Below, one piece after another: positions 1-5,179 of a stretch of 5,179 nt of DNA. The stretch's first letter is position 1; the number at the start of each line of letters is the position of its first letter. The stretch lies in contig JBLIOB010000299.1 of assembly GCA_047639575.1 (NCBI GenBank), forward strand, positions 1 to 5,179, in the 5' to 3' direction. The notes below the pieces were generated by a model. That model saw only the letters and a program-made list of their open reading frames with translations. It did no database searches and was not told the DNA's origin. Both the position numbers and the translations under genes were made by a program. The stretch comes from JBLIOB01 sp047639575 (GTDB lineage Bacteria; Bacteroidota; Bacteroidia; Flavobacteriales_D; Parvicellaceae).

Positions 1-16
1 ATAGGAAGGGAATTGA

Positions 17-104
17 GATTTACGATTTTAGAATTGGGATTTCTATTCGTAAATCAACAAACTCAAATCAAAATTCCAAAATCCGAATTCTAAAATCGTA
101 AATC
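17..104. repeat. AT-rich inverted repeat, arms 17-42 and 79-104
   Basis: The 26-nt arms at 17-42 and 79-104 are reverse complements except for one G/G mismatch (36 with 85). They flank a 36-nt loop. The word CGTAAATC occurs at 48-55, 97-104 and 111-118, and inverted at 17-24. AAATCGTAAATC is repeated directly at 93-104 and 107-118. The array lies just past the stop of the cysteine-rich gene, so a minus-strand transcript reading through would fold into a long A/U-rich hairpin. It could act as a 3' stabilising or terminating structure, or belong to a dispersed intergenic repeat family. No coding sequence is seen in 1-132. The pairing is directly seen; the role is inference. Confidence 0.75.
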
Positions 105-132
105 AAAAATCGTAAATCGAAATTCTAAACTC

Positions 133-1458
133 CTAATCGCATGTTTTTTCTTTATTCATATAATGGATCAGCTCCATTGTGGATAGCGGCTTCAAAAGTT
201 CTTTACATTTCTCTTTCTCACTGTCCGTTTTATCATATTCATTAATTTCAATGCAATCACAGATCGTTTTAACAACCTTCGTATCTGGACATTTGTCTTG
301 CATTTTCTGTAACTGGCTTAATTCAGCATCTGATAATAAATCAATTCTAAAGTAATTAGGGCATCTAGCAATGAAATGGGTTTGATTTTCTTTTAATTGA
401 TGGCAACTGCAAATAGTAATCCGTGCTTCTCGATTAACTATTCTATTCATGTCATTTTCCAAATTTCCATAATCTCCTTTTTGCGCATTATCGGGTGTAT
501 ATTCCTCTACTGCCATATCTTCAATAGCATCCGTTAAAGATTCTGCCCATTCATTTTCATAACTCCTGCCGAATGGAGACTCCATAGAACCATCTAATAG
601 TTGATCAAAATCATGCATTAGATTAGAAGACTCTTCAAAATCGTCATTTAAACTATCCCCTTCAATTTCCTGAATAGAGTCAACCAGCACATTAAGTCTT
701 CGATAAAAAGTCAAGTCTGCGCAGAGCTCATTGGCTTTTTCAAAGTCAACTAATTCCTCAGGCGTCATTTCATTTGTGTTGAACTTGAAGGCACATGCTT
801 TTTTAAATTCATCATCAGATTTTGAGAATTCTAAACATTCGCATAAAGTAGGGTCAATGCTAAACTGATTATTGGTAATACACTCTTGAAGTAAAATATT
901 GTTAGTCTCTATCTCTTTCTCTGTCAAATTTTCTTCATCGAAAAACTTCTCATTACATTCTTGTTGTTGCTTGTATGCATAGCTTCCAATGTTGATACAG
1001 TCACAAATATTTAGTTCTTTATTGGCTTTGGCAATTAATTTTGGATAGGACAAATCACTTTCCGTACAAGCTTTCATTTCCTTTAAATATTCAGCGCGTT
1101 GGATTTCGGAGTGCCAAGATCTTCTATATTCATTATCACAACTTTTTACTAAACCGCGATCTTTCATATCCGCAAATGCACAATCACAAAGACTTGGATT
1201 TCGACAGATTTGAGCATGAGCATTAAATTCATTTTGTTCCTCTTCTGACATGAAATCATAATCGTATTTCTTGTCACAAATATTCTTCTGGTCATCATTT
1301 CTGTATTCTTTCTTAACACAGTCGCAAATGGTAGGATCGTTAATTGTCAATAATTTGATGGTGTCACCTCTGTAGTCAGTATACTCGAAATAAGAGGTTT
1401 CTTGTCCAAAAGAGAAGAAAGGAATTAGAATTATTAATACAAGGATTAATCGGGTCAT
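133..1458 (-). CDS. Secreted cysteine-rich protein with six C-x-C...C...C modules
   Basis: I do not recognise the family of this 441-aa protein. Residues 1-18 form a Sec signal peptide (hydrophobic core, then S-F-G before Q19) with no lipobox, so signal peptidase I cleavage and a periplasmic, outer-membrane or secreted location are expected. All 24 cysteines fall in six modules: C45/47/61/85, C91/93/107/131, C152/154/168/193, C206/208/222/246, C350/352/366/390 and C400/402/418/440. Spacing is C-x-C-x13-C-x23-C, off by one residue in module 3 and by two in module 6. The second residue is usually D, E or S (CDC, CEC, CSC). A Ser/Thr lies 14 residues before each last Cys, with E (Q in module 2) three residues later, which suggests a capped helix. 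A cysteine-free, strongly acidic stretch (about 255-340) separates modules 4 and 5. The even Cys count and export suggest disulfides; metal binding is the alternative. The ATG overlaps the stop of the upstream lipoprotein gene (ATGA, 1455-1458), which supports this start and translational coupling. The nearest AAGGAGA (1477-1483) is too far away to be a normal ribosome site. Confidence 0.9.
   Translation of the reverse strand: MTRLILVLIILIPFFSFGQETSYFEYTDYRGDTIKLLTINDPTICDCVKKEYRNDDQKNICDKKYDYDFMSEEEQNEFNAHAQICRNPSLCDCAFADMKDRGLVKSCDNEYRRSWHSEIQRAEYLKEMKACTESDLSYPKLIAKANKELNICDCINIGSYAYKQQQECNEKFFDEENLTEKEIETNNILLQECITNNQFSIDPTLCECLEFSKSDDEFKKACAFKFNTNEMTPEELVDFEKANELCADLTFYRRLNVLVDSIQEIEGDSLNDDFEESSNLMHDFDQLLDGSMESPFGRSYENEWAESLTDAIEDMAVEEYTPDNAQKGDYGNLENDMNRIVNREARITICSCHQLKENQTHFIARCPNYFRIDLLSDAELSQLQKMQDKCPDTKVVKTICDCIEINEYDKTDSEKEKCKELLKPLSTMELIHYMNKEKTCD
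1455..1458 (-). promoter_or_regulatory. ATGA stop/start overlap (translational coupling)
   Basis: On the minus strand the bases read ATGA. The ATG starts the cysteine-rich protein and the TGA ends the lipoprotein. No Shine-Dalgarno-like sequence sits at normal distance, so the downstream gene probably depends on ribosomes finishing the upstream one. The overlap is seen; the coupling is inferred. Confidence 0.7.
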
Positions 1459-2468
1459 TTAAAATAATTTTCGTGTTCTCCTTCCACCAACAGAACCCCT
1501 TTGAGAACATGGTTTTTATCGAATTCACAATATACCGCTTTTTCCTCTTGAAAGTCTTGGTCCCAGATCCCTTTAACGAGTAAAAACTTCTTGTATCCAA
1601 CTAGATATTCATAAGTTACACCACCGGCAGTTTTTGGAGTAGACTCCTTAATCGGAATTAGTTTAGAAGTTTTCACTATGGCTTTGATTTGAACAGGCAA
1701 AGTTGGTTTTTTCGACCATTTAGAAAGTAATCTATTGGTAAACAGATCTGAATCGAATCCGTTGTTTTGCTGGTAGAATTTAACTTTTTGCAATATAGTA
1801 TGAACAAGGTCGGCTTTAGTAGCTCTTGGTTCATCTATTAACGCTTGGTTTAAATTTTTATACGCGGCAGTGTTCATTTGAATTTGATAATTGTAGTCAT
1901 CGCTAAAGTATAATGGGTCTTGGTGAATGTAGTACTCGAATAGATCAAATTCAATTTCAGATAAGTCTGTAGCAAAGACTATTTCCATGTTTTTAATCTT
2001 GTTATTTGGAAACGCAATTATTTTAGTTTCAACCAGTTTCACCGTTTTTTCACCTTTGTTTTGAACGCAGTACAGATGCGTAAGGTCGTAGGTAGAATAG
2101 ATCCGTTTACTTTTTATTAACTTTTCTTTTTGGGCAATAGCGGTGTCATTGTCTACCATTATGCTGTCCAACTTATCCCCGTAATGTAATTTCATTCCGG
2201 GTAATGATTTTTTAACTTCATAAAGCTGCTCTAACTCCACAATGTCTTGCGGTTTATTGGCATATACAGCCCCAAAGGTATAGGGTAAGTACTTTTTCTC
2301 TTCATTGTATTGTCTAGATAAATAGACAATGGAGCTATCCTGCAGAATGTCTTGACGAGAGATCTCTACAGGTTTCTCTTCTACAATAGCAGCATTTTCA
2401 TATTCTTCAATAATGAAACAGCTACTAAGAAGAACTGGAATGATTAAGAAAATAAAGAATTTACGCAT
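1455..2468 (-). CDS. Putative lipoprotein of unknown family
   Basis: This 337-aa protein matches no family I can name. It starts M-R-K, has a hydrophobic stretch to residue 14 and a lipobox L-S-S-C with C17 as the lipidated residue, so signal peptidase II processing is expected. After the Cys come F-I-I-E-E; the acidic pair at residues 21-22 loosely resembles the acidic lipoprotein export signal described for Bacteroidota surface lipoproteins, but sits further from the Cys than usual, so outer-leaflet display is only possible. The mature part is mixed charged/hydrophobic with no internal membrane segment. Only two further cysteines (134 and 314) are present and there are no catalytic motifs I recognise. 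The ATG at 2466-2468 is followed directly by the export signal, which fixes the start. It is the first gene of a two-gene operon; its TGA overlaps the start of the cysteine-rich repeat gene, so the two products are probably made in linked amounts. Confidence 0.88.
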   Translation of the reverse strand: MRKFFIFLIIPVLLSSCFIIEEYENAAIVEEKPVEISRQDILQDSSIVYLSRQYNEEKKYLPYTFGAVYANKPQDIVELEQLYEVKKSLPGMKLHYGDKLDSIMVDNDTAIAQKEKLIKSKRIYSTYDLTHLYCVQNKGEKTVKLVETKIIAFPNNKIKNMEIVFATDLSEIEFDLFEYYIHQDPLYFSDDYNYQIQMNTAAYKNLNQALIDEPRATKADLVHTILQKVKFYQQNNGFDSDLFTNRLLSKWSKKPTLPVQIKAIVKTSKLIPIKESTPKTAGGVTYEYLVGYKKFLLVKGIWDQDFQEEKAVYCEFDKNHVLKGVLLVEGEHENYFK

Positions 2469-2565
2469 TGGGGTTAAAGTTATTCAATTTCGTTTATTTG
2501 GATCAAAAATCGCACCGAATTTAAAAACCTGTTTTTCATAGTCTCTTCTTCTTATTCTCGATTAT

Positions 2566-2573
2566 CAAATTTA
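2566..2573 (-). promoter_or_regulatory. Possible Bacteroidota -7 box upstream of the lipoprotein operon
   Basis: On the minus strand these bases read TAAATTTG, an exact fit to the TAnnTTTG -7 consensus of Bacteroidota housekeeping promoters. It would give a 5' leader of roughly 90 nt before the ATG at 2468. The nearest upstream TTG (2600-2602) is 26 nt away, more than the usual spacing of about 19-21, so the -33 half is weak. In DNA this AT-rich a chance match is quite possible. Confidence 0.3.
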
Positions 2574-2706
2574 TCGTGAAAATTAATATTGAAGAATTTC
2601 AAGTGATCTTCTAATTTCATTTTATAACTTGAAGTTGGCTTGTCTTTGTTTGATAAGTTCAATGATAATTATATGCTTAACACGATTAACCTTTCGGCTG
2701 GATCTT

Positions 2707-3048
2707 ATGTTCAAACCTAAAATTAAATGGCATAGAATAGGGGATTACGATGATATTTATCATCAGATTTCAGATAAGAAACCCAAACATTTTGATGTGA
2801 TGGGACACGATGTGGTGCTTTGCAAAAAGGAAGATGGAATCTTAGTTGCTATGAAAGATAAATGCCCGCATCACGGAAAGAAATTAAGTGACGGTTGGTG
2901 TGAGGACAATCGAATCGTTTGTCCATACCATCAATTTTCGTTTGATTTAGATACCGGTATGGGCTGTGGTACTGGTGTTGATACTTACGAATTAGAAAAA
3001 CGAGATCAAGAACTTTTTATAGGGATCACTAAAGTCAGCTTTTTTTAG
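2707..3048 (+). CDS. Small Rieske-type [2Fe-2S] protein
   Basis: This 113-aa protein is essentially a single Rieske domain. The two cluster-binding boxes are C53-P-H55 and C72-P-Y-H75, separated by 16 residues, matching C-x-H-x15-17-C-x2-H. The F-D-x-D-T-G sequence after the second box is also typical. In this family two Cys and two His hold a [2Fe-2S] cluster used for one-electron transfer. The form resembles standalone Rieske ferredoxins and the N-terminal domain of ring-hydroxylating oxygenases rather than cytochrome bc1 Rieske subunits: it lacks the disulfide cysteines of the C-T-H-L-G-C type (box 1 is C-P-H-H-G-K) and any clear export signal. No oxygenase or reductase partner lies nearby, so its redox partner is unknown. 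I chose the ATG at 2707 because the domain begins right after it (K-W-H-R-I-G-D). The frame is open upstream to 2593, with a TTG at 2629 and an ATG at 2662 that would add a hydrophobic 26- or 15-residue leader. It is transcribed alone, divergent from the lipoprotein operon and convergent with the DUF2330 operon. Confidence 0.9.
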   Translation: MFKPKIKWHRIGDYDDIYHQISDKKPKHFDVMGHDVVLCKKEDGILVAMKDKCPHHGKKLSDGWCEDNRIVCPYHQFSFDLDTGMGCGTGVDTYELEKRDQELFIGITKVSFF

Positions 3049-3061
3049 TTTCATTTATCAA

Positions 3062-3087
3062 AAGGGAGAACCTGCAGATTCCCCCTT
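3062..3087 (-). terminator. Hairpin in the convergent spacer, likely terminator of the DUF2330 operon
   Basis: AAGGGAGAA (3062-3070) and TTCCCCCTT (3079-3087) pair with one A/C mismatch around an 8-nt loop. On the minus strand the stem starts 9 nt past the DUF2330 stop and is followed by TTTTGATAA counting the last stem bases, a short U-run, so it best fits a weak intrinsic terminator for that operon. On the plus strand no T-run follows, so any role in ending the Rieske transcript is less certain. Confidence 0.5.
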
Positions 3088-3096
3088 CGTGCTGAA

Positions 3097-4608
3097 CTAT
3101 ACTGATGGTACGTTCTGCTTTCTTCCACGACTATAAGATCGCAGCAATAACAGAACAACCGACAGAACGATTAATAAGCTAAAAATGAGTTTAGTTAAGA
3201 AACCATTACCTCCGAATGGCGAGTAGGGAGTAATTATTTCATTGCGTTCTGATTCATCTAATAGTTGATCTTGATACGCTTTAATGTATAACGGTCTTTC
3301 TGTTGGGTCCCATCCTGCAAGTATGTGGAGTTCATCTAATTCTCTATGTCTTCTGTTAATTAAATCCGTTAAATATTTTTGGCCTTCAGCACAAGAGAAT
3401 TTTCCTTTAGCCGGTTTGGTAACAATGTACTTAGCTTGAAATGTCGCTTTGTTAGGAGTGACTTGAAACAAAAGGTCTTGCGGGAATTTGTCTTCTGAAT
3501 ATCTAACATGCAATCGGGTGAAATGAGCTCCTTTCGTTCGGTGATCCCAATTTACCCCCATGTTTTTCAAGTTTGCTTCGGTTGGAAGGGCCGCTACACA
3601 TGGATTACATCTAACTCCTGAAAAGGTTGATATATTCCAGGCGTGCTCTAAAAAGATCGCGTTTCTACCCTGATAATCATACTCTCGTTGAAAAAGATCT
3701 TTATAAAACTTTTCAAAATCTTGCTTTACAAACGTAGGCACGTTCCTATTTGTAGGAACTTTTACAGTTCTGTAATTAGCACATTCAACTCTACCTTCAT
3801 CAGTAATTGCGTAAACAATCATATCCTGAAATTTATCAGCATTCCCCATTCCCAGTCTTATAGGAAGCATGAATTTATCCGACTCAAATTGAATTTGGAG
3901 TGGATTGATTTTATTTCCTCTTTCTTTCAACCTAGCTGCATCGATTTTGACCACAAAGAAGTTCATCCCGTTTTTAATATACGGTTCTAAAATTTCGTCT
4001 GCCTTCTCAGGAAACTGATAATCATTGTCTTTTAGCCAAAGTTTTAACCCTTTAGATTCTTTTGCTGATAAAATGACAATGTCATATTCGTCAATTTGAT
4101 ACGTGGCCTCTACAGTTACTTTATATGGGTCTGCTACTTTTTGAACAGAATTGAATGTTTTAGAACTACCCCCTGAATTCATGGCGTAAGCCTTTCTATA
4201 AGATCTTCCCATATCATTGGCCGATTCACATGGATTAAAATCGGCCATTTCTTGAATTCTAGGACTAGAATAAGCGTCTAAAACAGTAAACAGTTTGTTG
4301 GATACAGTTCGAATATCAGTTTCTTTCAATATAGTCGGGACCGGTACAACCATTGCAAAATTCTTCACATTTCCAGTGAAATCATTGCTCATAGTAACCG
4401 TGGTTGAATTACCACTCCTTACTAGAATCACTTCAGAATTATGATTTATTAATTTGGTGTTTTTACTTAGAAAAGCATTTCTAGAAGACATTCCTTGATG
4501 TTCAACGACCTCCCTTTTTACAGTAGGTTTTGCTATGTACATTACACACATTGCGCTGCTTCCAAGAACTATAAAGAGTAAGAGTGTGGTTAAGGAAATG
4601 TTCTTCAT
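3097..4608 (-). CDS. DUF2330 family membrane-anchored protein (complete copy)
   Basis: This 503-aa protein belongs to the DUF2330 family, whose biochemical role is unknown to me. Residues 1-20 form a signal peptide ending S-S-A; the following M-C lacks a proper lipobox. Family landmarks run through the length: V-I-L-V-R (60-64), T-M-S-N-D (72-76), V-V-P-V-P-T (87-92), D-A-Y-S-S-P-R (111-117), Y-D-I-V-I-L-S-A-K (175-183), N-Y-R-T-V (278-282), the C-N-P-C pair (334-337) and F-T-R-L-H-V-R-Y (363-370). A hydrophobic segment at about 473-489 followed by R-S-Y-S-R-G-R-K predicts a C-terminal anchor with the large domain outside the cytoplasm. Six cysteines are present (21, 127, 276, 334, 337, 406); 334 and 337 could form a disulfide. 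Residues about 28-50 look like an insertion between two blocks that are normally close together in the family. The ATG lies 3 nt after the stop of the upstream paralogue, so the two are almost certainly co-transcribed. Confidence 0.92.
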   Translation of the reverse strand: MKNISLTTLLLFIVLGSSAMCVMYIAKPTVKREVVEHQGMSSRNAFLSKNTKLINHNSEVILVRSGNSTTVTMSNDFTGNVKNFAMVVPVPTILKETDIRTVSNKLFTVLDAYSSPRIQEMADFNPCESANDMGRSYRKAYAMNSGGSSKTFNSVQKVADPYKVTVEATYQIDEYDIVILSAKESKGLKLWLKDNDYQFPEKADEILEPYIKNGMNFFVVKIDAARLKERGNKINPLQIQFESDKFMLPIRLGMGNADKFQDMIVYAITDEGRVECANYRTVKVPTNRNVPTFVKQDFEKFYKDLFQREYDYQGRNAIFLEHAWNISTFSGVRCNPCVAALPTEANLKNMGVNWDHRTKGAHFTRLHVRYSEDKFPQDLLFQVTPNKATFQAKYIVTKPAKGKFSCAEGQKYLTDLINRRHRELDELHILAGWDPTERPLYIKAYQDQLLDESERNEIITPYSPFGGNGFLTKLIFSLLIVLSVVLLLLRSYSRGRKQNVPSV

Positions 4609-4611
4609 TAG

Positions 4612-5179
4612 TTATAAAATTTGCGGATTCGGACGAAGCTGATTGTATATTCCTTTTCCTATTAGACTCAACGCTGTGATTGCTATTAACAAAGTGAAGA
4701 GTAATTTCCCTAAGGGTATTCCGTTTGGTCCATTTACAGGTACTGGCACAATTACTTTATTCTTTCTTGAATCATCTTTGATCATACCTCGATAACTATC
4801 TACATAATATGGTCGGTCATCTGGATTCCAACCAGCTAAGACCTGTAATTCATCCAGCTCACGCTCTCTTCTGTTCACCAATGACACTAAATAATCTTGA
4901 CCGGCATTACAGTCAAAAGTTCCATTGGCTGGATTGGTGATTATGTACCGAGCTTGAAAGTTTTCTTTATTTGGAGTTACTTGAAAAAGTAAATCTTGCG
5001 CAAACTTTTCACGGGTATATCGTACGTGTAACCTTGTGAATTGCACATTCCCAGTCCATCTTACTCCAGCTGATGCCAAATCTCCAGTAATAGGAGGTGG
5101 GCCCACGCATGGGTCGCATTTCATTCCGCCCCATGAAGGCGTGACGTTCCATGCATACTCAAGAAAAACACAGTTTTTT
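4612..5179 (-). CDS. DUF2330 family membrane-anchored protein, 5' end outside window
   Basis: This is the C-terminal part of a second DUF2330 protein. 188 complete codons are visible and the frame runs open to the window edge. The Met at 5122-5124 is internal, because codons before it (F-L-E-Y-A-W-N, as F-L-E-H-A-W-N in the neighbour) continue the family alignment. Numbering from the first full codon, the C-D-P-C motif is at 21-24, then F-T-R-L-H-V-R-Y, K-F-A-Q-D-L-L-F-Q-V-T-P-N-K and N-R-R-E-R-E-L-D-E-L. A hydrophobic anchor lies at about 159-173, before a short tail with K and R. By hand count, 50 of 71 residues from F-T-R-L-H to A-G-W are identical to the downstream copy; the linker and anchor differ much more. 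It is the upstream gene of the pair, so the operon promoter, signal peptide and N-terminal half must lie beyond 5179. Confidence 0.92.
   Translation of the reverse strand, partial: KNCVFLEYAWNVTPSWGGMKCDPCVGPPPITGDLASAGVRWTGNVQFTRLHVRYTREKFAQDLLFQVTPNKENFQARYIITNPANGTFDCNAGQDYLVSLVNRRERELDELQVLAGWNPDDRPYYVDSYRGMIKDDSRKNKVIVPVPVNGPNGIPLGKLLFTLLIAITALSLIGKGIYNQLRPNPQIL

Noticed and set aside
17..118. CRISPR-like repeat array
   Set aside because: Repeat words are short, in both orientations and irregularly spaced, with no unique spacers of constant length and no cas genes.
1041..1226. 61-codon plus-strand open frame
   Set aside because: It lies wholly inside the cysteine-rich repeat gene on the opposite strand and has no recognisable motif; that gene's regular modules show which frame is real.
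1376..1600. 74-codon minus-strand open frame across the operon junction
   Set aside because: It overlaps the ends of two well-supported genes in another frame and has no protein features of its own.
2641..2648. TGTCTTTG as a -7 box for the Rieske gene
   Set aside because: It differs from TAnnTTTG at the important second base and no TTG lies at the right distance upstream.
3097..3200. Sorting signal of exosortase or type IX secretion type at the DUF2330 C-terminus
   Set aside because: No PEP-like motif or type IX C-terminal domain pattern is seen; a simple membrane anchor with a basic tail explains the sequence.
3688..3990. 100-codon plus-strand open frame
   Set aside because: It is antisense to conserved DUF2330 sequence and its product looks like low-complexity shadow coding.
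4546..4548. C21 of the complete DUF2330 protein as a lipoprotein cysteine
   Set aside because: The preceding residues are S-A-M; Met at -1 does not fit a lipobox, and the protein has a C-terminal membrane anchor.
5122..5124. ATG as the start of the second DUF2330 protein
   Set aside because: The frame continues upstream to the window edge with residues that align to the neighbouring paralogue, so this Met is internal.

Overview
This AT-rich 5.2 kb window most resembles a chromosomal segment of a member of the Bacteroidota, probably Flavobacteriales-like. The signs are a signal peptide ending in S-F-G-Q, genes without clear Shine-Dalgarno sequences, a possible TAnnTTTG-type -7 box, and an intergenic repeat built from 'CGTAAATC/AATTCTAAAATC' words of a style common in that phylum. 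No species can be named from the sequence. There are no mobile elements, RNA genes or CRISPR arrays that I can support.

Layout. Positions 1-132 hold an AT-rich repeat with a near-perfect 26-nt inverted repeat. A two-gene minus-strand operon follows: a lipoprotein of unknown family (1455-2468, upstream gene) overlaps by ATGA a secreted cysteine-rich repeat protein (133-1458, downstream gene). A 238-nt divergent spacer (2469-2706) leads to a small plus-strand Rieske [2Fe-2S] protein (2707-3048). A short convergent spacer with a hairpin (3062-3087) separates it from a second minus-strand operon. That operon holds two tandem DUF2330-family proteins: an upstream copy cut by the window edge (4612-5179) and a complete downstream copy (3097-4608), 3 nt apart.

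How they work together. Four of the five genes encode exported or membrane-anchored proteins, so this is mostly an envelope locus of unknown biochemical role. The two DUF2330 proteins share domain architecture and a C-terminal membrane anchor and probably act side by side at the periplasmic face. The lipoprotein and the cysteine-rich protein are translationally linked and probably work together. The Rieske protein looks cytoplasmic and has no evident tie to either operon.

The most notable item is the 441-aa cysteine-rich protein. All 24 of its cysteines fall into six copies of one module, C-x-C-x13-C-x23-C with small deviations. Each copy carries a Ser/Thr exactly 14 residues before its last Cys, and five of six have Glu three residues after it, a helix N-capping box. 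I do not recognise this module as a named domain.
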